Shown: positions 39,177 to 46,993, counted from the first letter of the stretch. The stretch: 64,000 nt of DNA from Thermoplasmata archaeon (GCA_021817245.1 JAKAVQ010000009.1:26601-90600), one strand, 5' to 3'. Notes: generated by a model from the sequence alone, not told the origin. Made by a program: numbers and translations.

Positions 39177-39470
39177 TCAGTAGGCCGGATGGATGGGGTC
39201 GTTCCGGGGCATCGGGGGGGGCCAGGGGATCGGCTCGATGTAGCCGGGGTCCTCGGGCACGGTCTCGACGCGGTAGAGCACTCCGGAGCCTTTGAGCGCC
39301 TCGTGGATCTTCTCGATCCTCGCGCGGAACTCCTCTTCGGTCCTCCACTCGAAGGCGAGGTCGTGGGGGCCGATGATGAACGAGAGCCCCGCCTGGCGCT
39401 TCAACCGCTTCGCGATATCGAGCGGCGTCGTGCTCTCCGGGGTGAAAAAGAGGTCGACGTAGGTATGCAT
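39177..39470 (-). CDS. Small protein of unknown function (97 aa)
   Basis: Not recognised. The translation MHTYVDLFFTPESTTPLDIA then LSFIIGPHDLAFEWRTEEEF, RARIEKIHEALKGSGVLYRV and a Pro-rich tail suggests a ferredoxin-like alpha/beta fold, like a RAM/ACT-type domain; this is inferred from the strand-helix pattern. The composition is clearly protein-like. A TATA box GTTTAAGTA on the minus strand lies about 38 bp before the ATG. It is convergent with the thioesterase gene across 60 bp, and the SRP RNA gene ends just upstream of its promoter. Confidence 0.7.
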   Translation of the reverse strand: MHTYVDLFFTPESTTPLDIAKRLKRQAGLSFIIGPHDLAFEWRTEEEFRARIEKIHEALKGSGVLYRVETVPEDPGYIEPIPWPPPMPRNDPIHPAY

Positions 39471-39538
39471 GGGCGGTCGAGCACCCCTCTCACGCGGCTT
39501 TCGCCTACTTAAACCTCGCGTTGGGGCCGGAGCCCGGT

Positions 39539-39849
39539 GCTAGGCCAGCAGGATTGCCGCCCGATCGGACCGCACGGAGACCCCGAATGTCCCTCAGCCC
39601 CGTCGCCCCGCCAGCGTCAACGGGTCACGGTAAGGCTGCTCCCGTCAGGACCTGGCCCGGTTCCCGTGATGGATAACCGCTAGGGCGCTCCTCCGAGCGC
39701 TCGTCGCGGTACCCGCGGCCCAGCGGAACAGAGCGTCTACGAGACACGTCGGGACGCGCGATCCGATCGAACGTCGCTCCTGCCTGTCACCCCCGCTAAG
39801 GACGGTTTCGGTGTGTAAGGGGACGCCCAACCCCCCGGTCCAGCCTAGC
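39539..39849 (-). ncRNA. Signal recognition particle RNA (7S RNA)
   Basis: The minus strand contains the SRP54-binding helix 8: CCAGGTCCTGACGGGAGCAG, i.e. GGTCC, a UGAC tetraloop, then GGGAGCAGCC with the asymmetric loop. The 5' half carries an archaeal Alu-domain-like GGGGGGTTGGGCGTCCCC followed by ACACCGAAACCGTCC. The ends pair perfectly (GCTAGGC at the 5' end with GCCTAGC at the 3' end), giving a molecule of about 311 nt. A TATA-like GGCTAAGTAG lies about 26 bp upstream of the 5' end. The RNA targets nascent membrane proteins together with SRP19 and SRP54. Exact ends are uncertain by several nucleotides. Confidence 0.93.
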
Positions 39850-39870
39850 GAAGGTCCGACCCCGCGGCGA

Positions 39871-39880
39871 CTACTTAGCC
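39871..39880 (-). promoter_or_regulatory. TATA element of the SRP RNA gene
   Basis: GGCTAAGTAG on the minus strand is centred 26 bp before the predicted RNA 5' end, supporting the start of the terminal GCTAGGC helix as the mature end. Confidence 0.5.
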
Positions 39881-39948
39881 TTTCATCTCCCCCGGACGGT
39901 CCCGGTCGCCCGCGGAGTCCCCCGTCCGTGCCCGGTCCGGGCTCCGGA

Positions 39949-42201
39949 TCAGCGGATGTGCTCGAGACTGAACGATCCGAGGTTGAGCGAGCGCTTGTTG
40001 AACGTGTAGCCGATCCAGGCCCGCGCCTGCGCTTCCCCGATCCCCCGGACCGAGAGGAACGTCTTCATCTGCTCGACCTTGAGGTTGATCGAACCGTCGA
40101 CCATGTGCTCGAGCGTCTCGAGGTCGCTGTCGGAGTGCATGCCGCTGTCGAGGACGTAGTAGGCGGCCGCACCGTCGAGCTTGCGCCGCCCGACGAACGG
40201 CTGGAGGAAACGGAACGTGGCCGCCGTATCGAGGTACGCCGTGATCGTCGAGACGGACTCGAAGATGAGCCGATAGGCCGGGTACTGCTCCTTCAGCTCC
40301 TCGGCGAAGCTGTTCACCGTCGCGGAGAGCTGGTCGAGGACCGCCTTGTCGGTCGAGGAGAGCAGACGGACGTACGCGCTCGACTGGGCCGACCCGACCG
40401 CCCGCGAGTAGAGGTCGACGTAGCGGACGAGCCCTTTCTTCTCCGCATCGGGAAAGTTGCTGTAGAGGCCGGCGAGGTCGTCGCGGACCTGAGAGAACGT
40501 CTTGTCGGTCACGACCCAGACGGAGGGGATCCCGGCCTTGAGCCCCTCGATCGAGAAGAGGCGGGCGAGGACGTCCTTCCCCGTGTGCGCGGGTCCGTTG
40601 ACGAGGACCTGGGCCCCCGGTGGGAAGCCGCCGTACAGGAGGTCGTCCAGGCGTCGGACGCCGCTCTTCACCTTGACCTCCCGGACCGCCTGCGCGCTGT
40701 CCTCGTGCATCTGGTGCGCCTCGGCGGCGGCGGTCTGCCCGCTCATCCGCTCGAGCTCCTGGAGTCGCGCGGTCAGCTCGGTCTCCCGGGCACGGAGCAC
40801 GGCCTCCTTCTGGGAGAGCTCGTGGCGCAGGTCCTCGAGCCGCCGGCTCTCGTCGCCCGGTGCGACCCCGGTGGCACCGACCTCGCGACGGATCTCCTCG
40901 AGGCGGCGCGCCTCGAGATCGAGCGCCTGACGGCGCGTCTGGAGTTGCTGGTCGTACGCGGCGAGCTCCCGCTCCTTGAAATCGAGCGGTCCGCGCCGTC
41001 GGTCGAGCTCCTCCGCGCTCAGCCGGATCTCCTCGAACCGCCGTCGCAGTTCGTTCTCGCGGGCGTCGAGGTCCTTCTCCCGGCGTCCTGCCTCCTCGAG
41101 CCGCCGGGCGACCTCGTCGTCGACGGGACCGCGTTCCTTTCGGAGGAGCGCCTCCCGCTCCCGGGTCCGCTCGACCTCGCCCGAGAGGTTGCGCACGTCG
41201 CCTTCGAGCTGGACGATGCGCCGGCGGAGCTCGGTCTCCCGCTCGACGTACTCTCCCTCGCGGCCCGCGAACTCCTCGCGCAGGCGCTGCTCGAGCTCGC
41301 GCGACGTCCTTTCGACCGTGTCCGGCGCGACGTTGGGGGCGACGTGCCCGTCGGGAAGGGCTCCCCGGTCCACGGGTACGTCCGGCCGGGGAGAACCACC
41401 CTCGAGCGCGAGCTGGCGGAGCTTGAGCTCGGCGATCTCGTCGTCCTTCGCCCGGAGCGCGATCTCCCGCTCCTTCGCCTCTCGGGTGCGGACGTACTTG
41501 ATGACCGCGATCGACCCGCGCTTGACGTGCTCGACCTCGTCCTCGAGCGCTTTGCGCTTCGCGTGCTCGTCGTAGAGCTGACGGTGCAGGTCCTGCACCT
41601 CCTGGATCATGGCGGACGGGTCGAACTGGTCGCTCTTCACCCGGTCGAGGAGACCGGTGAGCCACCGGACGACCGTCTCCTCCCGCTCGAGGACCGGGGT
41701 GACCGCGGGGTGCTCCGGTCCCCGGGCGGCCGACCCCTCCTCTCCCACGGCCGCCGGAGGGGGGGCGACCGGCGCGGTCGGCACGGGGGCGACCGGTTCC
41801 GAGGAGCGGATCCAGTCCTCCATCGCCCGGTCGTCGCCGTCGACCCACTTGCGGAGCACCGCGGTCGATTCCCGCGGGGTCGCGGAGACCTTGTGCCGGC
41901 GCGAACGTTCGGGGCGGCGGACCGTCCCCGCCCACCGCTCGACGATTCGATCGGAGTCCAGCGGCCGTTCGGGGGAAGCCGCGGGGAGCGTGCGGATGCG
42001 GGCGACCTCCTCCGGGGTCGCTCCTGCCTCCTCGAGGGCGGCGGCGGAAGCGTCGCGGACTGCCTCCACCGACGCGAGGCCGGCGCGGGTCAGCCGCTCG
42101 GCCGTGGACGGCGAGATGCCGAGCGCGTGCGCGAGCTCCCGCGCTCCTGCGTCGGAACCGTCCCCGGACCGCGCCGTTGTGCTCTCCGCCGAACTGTCCA
42201 T
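39949..42201 (-). CDS. Helix-hairpin-helix / long coiled coil / RecA-KaiC-fold ATPase-like protein
   Basis: Three-part protein of 750 residues. Residues about 18-70 look like an HhH domain (ALGISPSTAERLTRAGLASV). After a Pro-rich linker, about 187-487 is an unbroken Glu/Arg/Leu coiled coil (for example RELEQRLREEFAGREGEYVE). Residues about 505-750 are a KaiC/RadA-like ATPase domain: VRRLDDLLYGGFPPGAQVLV, P-loop variant NGPAHTGKDVLA with Asp instead of Ser/Thr after Lys, VWVVTDKTFSQVRDDL, and a Walker B-like YRLIFESVST with Glu in place of Asp. ATP hydrolysis is therefore doubtful. A TATA-like GTTTAAGAC lies about 32 bp before the ATG. The role is unknown; the HhH suggests DNA. Confidence 0.72.
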   Translation of the reverse strand: MDSSAESTTARSGDGSDAGARELAHALGISPSTAERLTRAGLASVEAVRDASAAALEEAGATPEEVARIRTLPAASPERPLDSDRIVERWAGTVRRPERSRRHKVSATPRESTAVLRKWVDGDDRAMEDWIRSSEPVAPVPTAPVAPPPAAVGEEGSAARGPEHPAVTPVLEREETVVRWLTGLLDRVKSDQFDPSAMIQEVQDLHRQLYDEHAKRKALEDEVEHVKRGSIAVIKYVRTREAKEREIALRAKDDEIAELKLRQLALEGGSPRPDVPVDRGALPDGHVAPNVAPDTVERTSRELEQRLREEFAGREGEYVERETELRRRIVQLEGDVRNLSGEVERTREREALLRKERGPVDDEVARRLEEAGRREKDLDARENELRRRFEEIRLSAEELDRRRGPLDFKERELAAYDQQLQTRRQALDLEARRLEEIRREVGATGVAPGDESRRLEDLRHELSQKEAVLRARETELTARLQELERMSGQTAAAEAHQMHEDSAQAVREVKVKSGVRRLDDLLYGGFPPGAQVLVNGPAHTGKDVLARLFSIEGLKAGIPSVWVVTDKTFSQVRDDLAGLYSNFPDAEKKGLVRYVDLYSRAVGSAQSSAYVRLLSSTDKAVLDQLSATVNSFAEELKEQYPAYRLIFESVSTITAYLDTAATFRFLQPFVGRRKLDGAAAYYVLDSGMHSDSDLETLEHMVDGSINLKVEQMKTFLSVRGIGEAQARAWIGYTFNKRSLNLGSFSLEHIR

Positions 42202-42294
42202 GGGAAGGGGGGTGTGTACTAGCGGCGCGAGGGGTCTTAAACGCTGGCTCCCGGAGGCACGTCCTTCGGCGACGTTCGCGCGGACCCGGGGTCG

Positions 42295-42305
42295 GGCTAA
42301 ATACC
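42295..42305 (+). promoter_or_regulatory. TATA box of tyrS
   Basis: GGCTAAATACC is centred about 25 bp before the GTG start, giving a leaderless mRNA and fixing the GTG start of tyrS. Confidence 0.5.
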
Positions 42306-42324
42306 GGCGACCCTCCTGTCCGCC

Positions 42325-43395
42325 GTGGAGCTCGAGGAGCGCGTTCGGCGCGTCGCGCGGCACACGGCCGAGGTCGTGACCGCCGAGGAGGTGCGCGCCC
42401 TCCTCGAGCGGAGCGCACGGCCCCGCGCGTACATCGGACTCGAGCCGTCCGGTGCGCTCACCGTGGCCCACCTGATCCCGATCCGCAAGGTCCTCGACCT
42501 CGCCGACGCCGGGTGCGACGTCACGGTCCTCCTCGCCGACTGGCACGCATGGATCAACGACAAGCTCGGCGGCGACCTCGCGCGGATCCAGGCCGCCGGC
42601 CGGTACATGGAGGGAGTCTTCACCGCGTTCGGCGCCGGGGCGGGGCGCGTCGGGTTCCGATGGGCGCACGACCTGGTCGGCTCCTCCGAGTACTGGGCGA
42701 GGGTCGTCCGGGTCGCGAAGGCGACGTCGCTCGCCCGCACCCGACGGGCGATGTCGATCATGGGCCGCGGGGAAGAGGAGTCGAACCTCGATACTTCCCG
42801 TCTCTTCTACCCCGCGATGCAGGCGGCCGACATCTTCGAGCTGGGCGTCGACCTCGCTTACGGAGGGACCGACCAGCGCCGGGCCCATATCCTCGCGCGG
42901 GAGGTCGCCCACCACTACGGGTGGCCGTCCCCGGCGGCGATCCACACCCCGCTGCTCTCATCGCTCAAGGGCGGCGGCCGGATGGACCCGATCGCGGGAA
43001 CGAGCGAGGCGAAGATGTCGAAATCCGACCCCACGACGGGGATCGCGATCTCGGCCCCCCGGACCGAGATCGCCGCGCGGATCTCGGGCGCCTTCTGCCC
43101 GGCGAAGGAGGTCGAGGGGAACCCGGTCGTCGAGGCGGTCCGCTTCGTCGTGCTTCCCTGGGAGGGCCGGCTGCACGTCGATCGGGCGGAGAAGCACGGC
43201 GGTCCGCTCGATTTCGACTCGGAGGAGGGATTCCTCGCGGCCTGGGGGGCCGGGAAGCTCCACCCCCAGGACCTCAAGTCCGCGGTCGCCGACGCGCTCG
43301 ATCGCATCGTGGAACCGGCCCGTCGGTACTTCTCCGCGCACCCGGATCTCGGGCCCTCCTCCTTCGGCGCGTCCGCGCCGGACCCTGTCCGCTGA
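42325..43395 (+). CDS. tyrS: Tyrosyl-tRNA synthetase, archaeal type
   Basis: Class I synthetase charging tRNA-Tyr. It follows archaeal TyrRS: AYIGLEPSGALTVAHLIPIR (HIGH region, degenerate as TVAH), VTVLLADWHAWINDKLGGDL, YPAMQAADIFELGVDLAYGG with Gln and Asp of the tyrosine pocket, and the KMSKS loop KMSKSDPTTG. The C-terminal part ends LHPQDLKSAVADALDRIVEP. At 356 residues it is slightly longer than the usual 305-330. The first histidine of HIGH is replaced. TrpRS was considered, but the pocket residues and C-terminus fit TyrRS. Confidence 0.93.
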   Translation: MELEERVRRVARHTAEVVTAEEVRALLERSARPRAYIGLEPSGALTVAHLIPIRKVLDLADAGCDVTVLLADWHAWINDKLGGDLARIQAAGRYMEGVFTAFGAGAGRVGFRWAHDLVGSSEYWARVVRVAKATSLARTRRAMSIMGRGEEESNLDTSRLFYPAMQAADIFELGVDLAYGGTDQRRAHILAREVAHHYGWPSPAAIHTPLLSSLKGGGRMDPIAGTSEAKMSKSDPTTGIAISAPRTEIAARISGAFCPAKEVEGNPVVEAVRFVVLPWEGRLHVDRAEKHGGPLDFDSEEGFLAAWGAGKLHPQDLKSAVADALDRIVEPARRYFSAHPDLGPSSFGASAPDPVR

Positions 43396-43430
43396 CGCGA
43401 GAGGCGACCGTCCGGCGGGGCCGGGCGGCA

Positions 43431-43442
43431 TCCTTAAGTATC
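43431..43442 (+). promoter_or_regulatory. TATA box of the ribosomal protein cluster
   Basis: TCCTTAAGTATC lies about 30 bp before a GTG (43468) and 75 bp before the ATG preferred for L7Ae. The transcript start predicted from it is near 43465. Confidence 0.5.
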
Positions 43443-43512
43443 TCGGGAGCTCCGACGGGCCCCACCCGTGAGCCGAGGACCCCCGTACGGGGTTCCGCTG
43501 ACGCGAGGAACC

Positions 43513-43884
43513 ATGGCGCGACCGATCTACGTGCGATTTGAGACCCCGACCGACCTCGCCGACAAGGCCCTCCAGCTCGTGCAGGTCGCGAGCGAGACCG
43601 GCAAGGTCCGCGTCGGGACGAACGAAGTGACGAAGTCGAGCGAGCGCGGAGAGGCGAAGCTCGTCGTGATGGCCGAGGACGTCGACCCGGTCGAGATCCT
43701 CATCCACATCCCGATGCTCTGCGAGGAGAAGCGGATCCCGTACCTCTACGTCCCGAAGAAGCAGCGGCTCGGGCAGTCGGCCGGCCTCTCGAAGTCGGCC
43801 GCGAGCGTGGCGGTCGTCGAGCCGGGCGAGGCGAAGGCGCTGCTCGACGAACTGGCCTCCACCGCACCGACGCTGAAGAAGTAG
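43513..43884 (+). CDS. rpl7ae: Ribosomal protein eL8/L7Ae
   Basis: Kink-turn RNA-binding protein of the 50S subunit, box C/D and H/ACA RNPs and archaeal RNase P. Motifs: [40 protein letters not shown], the conserved [20 protein letters not shown] and [18 protein letters not shown]. At 123 residues it is normal. The ATG has a GAGG ribosome-binding site and gives the usual N-terminus. The frame is also open from GTG 43468, which sits at a leaderless distance from the TATA box and would add 15 residues. It leads an operon with eS28 and eL24. Confidence 0.97.
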   Translation: MARPIYVRFETPTDLADKALQLVQVASETGKVRVGTNEVTKSSERGEAKLVVMAEDVDPVEILIHIPMLCEEKRIPYLYVPKKQRLGQSAGLSKSAASVAVVEPGEAKALLDELASTAPTLKK

Positions 43885-43912
43885 AGGGACGGTCGCTCCC
43901 GGAGGGACGGAG

Positions 43913-44125
43913 ATGGCGGAAGAGAAAGGCTCGCCGGCCGAGGTCGTCGAGCTCGTCGGGCGCACCGGCATGGCCGGGGAGGCCACCCAGGTCAAGGTCC
44001 GCGTGCTCGCGGGCCGCGACCGCGGCAAGATCATCACGCGCAACGTCGCCGGTCCGATCCGGCTCGGCGACGTGCTCATCCTGCGAGAGACGGCGCGCGA
44101 GGCGCGCAAGCTCTCGGTCCGCTAA
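43913..44125 (+). CDS. rps28e: Ribosomal protein eS28
   Basis: Small 30S protein of the OB fold. [40 protein letters not shown] and [14 protein letters not shown] match archaeal S28e over the whole 70 residues. A strong ribosome-binding site (GGAGGGACGGAG) precedes the ATG. It lies 28 bp after L7Ae and 11 bp before eL24, the conserved archaeal order. Confidence 0.97.
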   Translation: MAEEKGSPAEVVELVGRTGMAGEATQVKVRVLAGRDRGKIITRNVAGPIRLGDVLILRETAREARKLSVR

Positions 44126-44136
44126 CGGAGCCGTCG

Positions 44137-44598
44137 ATGGTCGTCAAGCGCCAGTGTTCGTTCTGCGCCGCGGAGATCGAGCCGGGAACCGGCTGGATGT
44201 TCGTCAAACGCGACGGGACCGTCTACCACTTCTGCTCCTCCTCGTGCCGCAAGCAGCAGCTCCATCTCGGCCGCGTCGGCCACCGGTTCAAGTGGACCCG
44301 GGCGCACGCCCTTCGGGTCGCGGCGGACCGCTCGACGACCGAGCGGGCAACTCCGGCGGCCTCCCCCGCCACGACGCCGAAGGCGCGCCGCTCATCGAAG
44401 GCGGCGCCGGCCGCGCCAGTGGCCGCCCCGGTGCCGGCCGCACCGGCGGCCTCCGCGGGCCCGACCGGGGCCGATACCGCGGCCGCGGAGCCTCCCGAGG
44501 AGAGCCCCGCCCCGACCGAGACCGCTACCGCTGCGGCGAAGCCGAAGCCCCGGCCGCGGGCCCGGAAGAAGCCCTCGACCCCGTCGCCCGAGAAGTGA
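44137..44598 (+). CDS. rpl24e: Ribosomal protein eL24 with Ala/Pro-rich C-terminal extension
   Basis: Residues 1-65 are a canonical archaeal L24e zinc ribbon: KRQCSFCAAEIEPGTGWMFV, then HFCSSSCRKQQLHLGRVGHR, with four cysteines as CxxC and CxxxC. The usual archaeal protein ends here at about 60-70 residues. Here about 85 more residues follow, almost entirely Ala, Pro, Thr, Lys and Glu (KAAPAAPVAAPVPAAPAA, then KPKPRPRARKKPS), probably disordered and exposed on the 50S surface. The frame is clean and uses the same GC-rich codons, so the extension is likely real. Confidence 0.94.
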   Translation: MVVKRQCSFCAAEIEPGTGWMFVKRDGTVYHFCSSSCRKQQLHLGRVGHRFKWTRAHALRVAADRSTTERATPAASPATTPKARRSSKAAPAAPVAAPVPAAPAASAGPTGADTAAAEPPEESPAPTETATAAAKPKPRPRARKKPSTPSPEK

Positions 44599-44693
44599 GC
44601 GAGCTGACCGGCCGCGCCCCGGGCTCGAGCGCCCGCGGTCCGGTGCCGGTCGAGCGGAATCGGTAAGCGCTACCGAGTCGCCCGCCCGGCGCG

Positions 44694-44960
44694 ATGGCCG
44701 AGGACGATGCCTGGACGTCTCCCTCCGAGCTGGCGGAGTACGCGTACTGCCCGCGGGCGCACTGGTACCGACGGCATCCGCCGCCGGCCGCGCCGGACCG
44801 TGCCGCCGCCGCGCGGCGCCGGGCCGGGCTCCGCTATCATCATCGGATCCTCTCGGCCGAGCGCCGCCGGTCCGAGCACGGGGGCGCCTACTGGACCGGT
44901 CTACTCCTCGGTCTCCTGCTGGTCGGCCTCGGTCTCTTATGGGCGCTCCATCTCTCCTGA
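44694..44960 (+). CDS. N-terminal half of a split membrane-anchored Cas4-like protein
   Basis: An 88-residue protein. The N-terminus has the Cas4 family's first motif SELAEYAYCPRAHWYRR, with Cys19 as the N-terminal FeS cysteine. A basic segment follows, then a single membrane helix YWTGLLLGLLLVGLGLLWAL (about 65-86) at the very end. It lacks the nuclease core. The next gene starts inside its last codons (22-bp overlap) and supplies that core, so the two probably form one enzyme. The region lies downstream of eL24 on the same strand. Confidence 0.65.
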   Translation: MAEDDAWTSPSELAEYAYCPRAHWYRRHPPPAAPDRAAAARRRAGLRYHHRILSAERRRSEHGGAYWTGLLLGLLLVGLGLLWALHLS

Positions 44961-45472
44961 GCGCCCCGTGGGCAGCGTGGCTGCTCCTCGCGGTCGGCGT
45001 CGCCGTCGCGGCTTGGGCGGCACGGGCGCTCTTTAAGCGGCGCGCCGACGCCCGCCTCGGCCGTCTCGTGGCCGTGGATGCCGGCGCCCCGTCGATCCTC
45101 CGTAGCGACCGCTACCGCCTCGAGGGGCGTCCGGACGCGGTGCGCGAGCTCCCCGACGGACGGGCGGTCCCGATCGAGCTCAAGAGCCGGCCTGCTCCCC
45201 GCGGCGGCCCGCCGGCCTCCCATCTCGTCCAGGTATGGGCATACTGCCTGCTCGTCGAGGAGGAGACCGGTCGCGCCCCCCCGTTCGGGATCCTCCGCTA
45301 CGTCGATGGAGAGTACCGCGTGCCGTGGGACCGCCCGGCGCGGGCGGAGCTGTTGTGCCTGCGCGACGCGATCGCTCGACCGTACGACGGACGGGCCACG
45401 CCCTCACCGGGCCGCTGCACCCGCTGCCCCTGGTCGCCCGTCTGCGACCTGCGGGCACCGGGGACCCGCTAG
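44939..45472 (+). CDS. C-terminal half of a split membrane-anchored Cas4-like PD-(D/E)xK nuclease
   Basis: Residues 8-30 are a membrane helix (APWAAWLLLAVGVAVAAWAA). The rest carries the PD-(D/E)xK core: Asp66 in LEGRPDAVRE, Glu80 and Lys82 in VPIELKSRP, and the QxxxY motif in HLVQVWAYCLLV (Gln98, Tyr102). The C-terminal cysteines (Cys160, Cys163, Cys169 in GRCTRCPWSPVC) complete a Cas4-type 4Fe-4S site whose fourth cysteine is in the preceding protein. At 177 residues it is about a normal Cas4 core. No cas1, cas2 or CRISPR array is present, so it is a solo Cas4-like nuclease, probably membrane-bound. Confidence 0.75.
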   Translation: MGAPSLLSAPWAAWLLLAVGVAVAAWAARALFKRRADARLGRLVAVDAGAPSILRSDRYRLEGRPDAVRELPDGRAVPIELKSRPAPRGGPPASHLVQVWAYCLLVEEETGRAPPFGILRYVDGEYRVPWDRPARAELLCLRDAIARPYDGRATPSPGRCTRCPWSPVCDLRAPGTR

Positions 45473-46269
45473 CGCGCGGCCGGAGGTCGGAACGTCCAGA
45501 AGACGTCGGTACGGTACGGCATCTCGAGGATCGGACGGTCCCGAGTCGCGGGGTCCGTGTCGAGGATCGCGCGGACCCGTTCGGCGACCCGGCCTCGTTC
45601 CCGCGCGGAGAGTCCCGCCACGACGCTGACCGAGAGGATGCGCGCGACGAACGTCGCGCGCGGTGCGCGCTGACGGTGGGGGAACCGGCAGTGGAGAAGG
45701 GGTCCGAACGGGCTCTCGGGTCGGTCGAACACCGGCCGCCAGCGATCGAGCCCCCGGGCGCGGGGGACTTGGGAGGTGTAGCCGTACTCGTCGAGGAGCT
45801 GGGTGAGACGGCGCGACCAGCCGACCGATTCGTCCCGCAGGTTCCAGACGAGCCCGAGCCCCCCGCCGGGACGGAGCACGCGGGCGAACTCTCTGAGCGC
45901 GGGCCGGGGCCAAAACCAGTGGAACGCCTGCGCCGCGACGATCGCGTCGGCGAACCCCGACGGCAGCGGGATCGACTCGGCGGTGCCGGAGAGGACCGGG
46001 ACCTCCGGCACCACCCGGGCAAAGACCCGCCGCATTCCGGCGATCGGTTCGACCGCGACGCGGGCCGCTCCCGTGGTCCCGAGGGCCCGTGTGAACTTCC
46101 CGGTACCGCTGCCGACCTCGATCACCGTGCTCCCGCGGCCGAGCCGGAGGACCCGGGCCAGGTGCGCGACCGCGGCCGGCGGATAGTCGGGCCGCCCTCG
46201 CTCGTACGTCGTCGCCGCTCGGTCGAATCCTTTCACCGCGGGGTGAACGCGGGGCGCGTCGCGGGCCAT
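45469..46269 (-). CDS. Class I SAM-dependent methyltransferase (UbiE/type 11-like)
   Basis: Starts VKGFDRAATTYERGRPDYPP, the common entry of methyltransferase-11 enzymes. Motif I is VIEVGSGTGKFTRAL (about residues 48-62), with the acidic loop VAVEPIAGMRRV, motif II-like FADAIVAAQAFHWFWP and motif III LRPGGGLGLVWNLRDES. The QAFHWF/HWFW feature recalls trans-aconitate-like methyltransferases, whose substrate is small. At 266 residues it is normal. ATG chosen at MARDAPRVHP; the frame upstream is not protein-like. Its stop shares CTAG with the Cas4-like gene. Confidence 0.85.
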   Translation of the reverse strand: MARDAPRVHPAVKGFDRAATTYERGRPDYPPAAVAHLARVLRLGRGSTVIEVGSGTGKFTRALGTTGAARVAVEPIAGMRRVFARVVPEVPVLSGTAESIPLPSGFADAIVAAQAFHWFWPRPALREFARVLRPGGGLGLVWNLRDESVGWSRRLTQLLDEYGYTSQVPRARGLDRWRPVFDRPESPFGPLLHCRFPHRQRAPRATFVARILSVSVVAGLSARERGRVAERVRAILDTDPATRDRPILEMPYRTDVFWTFRPPAAR

Positions 46270-46331
46270 CGAAGCTCCCCGCACCCCCTTTCTCGCCGAT
46301 CCGTTCGTGCGTTCGTCCGGGAGCAAGGCGT

Positions 46332-46928
46332 CTACGCGCTCGGAAGGGGCGGAGAGGGCCCGCCGGGCGGAACGGTCGCGAGCTCGCGGTGCGCTCGGTA
46401 GACCCCCACGGCCCGCCCGAGCAAGAGCCCGACGCTGCCTCCAAAGAGCAGGTCGATCGAGATCAGCACGGCGAGGAGGCTTCCCGACAGGGGACCTGGC
46501 AGGAGGAACGAGGAGGTCGATGCGAACCCGAAGACGAGGATCTCGACGCCAAAACGGATCACGAAGAGGAGGAGGGAAACGATCGGGACGATGTAGGGAA
46601 GCCGATAGTACCAGGCCCCGTTGCGCTGCTCGAAGCGGACGATCCGACGTACGTAGCCGGTCGCAAACCACCCGGCCGCCGCGACCACGGCCGCGTACGG
46701 AGCGACCAACGCGAGCGCGCCGGGCCCCCAGGCCCCGACGGCCCCGTAGATCGTGGAGAAACCGAACGCCACGAACAGCAGGAGGTAGAACCCTCCGAAG
46801 ACGAAGAGCCGGGCCGGGGAGAACCGCGCGCCGGTGACCTGCGCATAGGTGCGACGGACCAAGAGGAACAGGACCAGGAGCAGGACGAAGATGGCGGAGG
46901 AGTCGGTCGACGAGACCGCCGCGGCCAT
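46332..46928 (-). CDS. Multi-pass membrane protein, CcdC/DUF1453-like
   Basis: About five hydrophobic helices in 198 residues: IFVLLLVLFLLVRRTYAQVT, RLFVFGGFYLLLFVAFGFST, ALALVAPYAAVVAAAGWFAT, IVPIVSLLLFVIRFGVEILV and LLAVLISIDLLFGGSVGLLL. Conserved-looking Arg/Gln/Tyr residues lie between helices (RRIVRFEQRNGAWYYRLPYI). This resembles the CcdC/DUF1453 membrane family, but the match is by pattern only. The ATG lies about 27 bp after a TATA-like GATTTGTAGG; a GTG five codons upstream is too close. It is divergent from ndk. Confidence 0.65.
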   Translation of the reverse strand: MAAAVSSTDSSAIFVLLLVLFLLVRRTYAQVTGARFSPARLFVFGGFYLLLFVAFGFSTIYGAVGAWGPGALALVAPYAAVVAAAGWFATGYVRRIVRFEQRNGAWYYRLPYIVPIVSLLLFVIRFGVEILVFGFASTSSFLLPGPLSGSLLAVLISIDLLFGGSVGLLLGRAVGVYRAHRELATVPPGGPSPPLPSA

Positions 46929-46984
46929 CGCCGGTCCGAGCACGGCGTCCTACAAATCCCGGACCCCTGCCGCCACGGCGCGAA

Positions 46985-46993
46985 ACCTTTACC
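46985..46993 (+). promoter_or_regulatory. TATA-like box of ndk
   Basis: ACCTTTACC is centred about 28 bp before the ndk ATG, predicting a leaderless mRNA. It shows that ndk has its own promoter here instead of being read from the ribosomal protein operon. Confidence 0.4.

Noticed and set aside
44694..45472. A CRISPR-Cas locus around the Cas4-like pair
   Set aside because: No repeat-spacer array and no Cas1, Cas2, Cas3 or effector gene is visible anywhere in the window.
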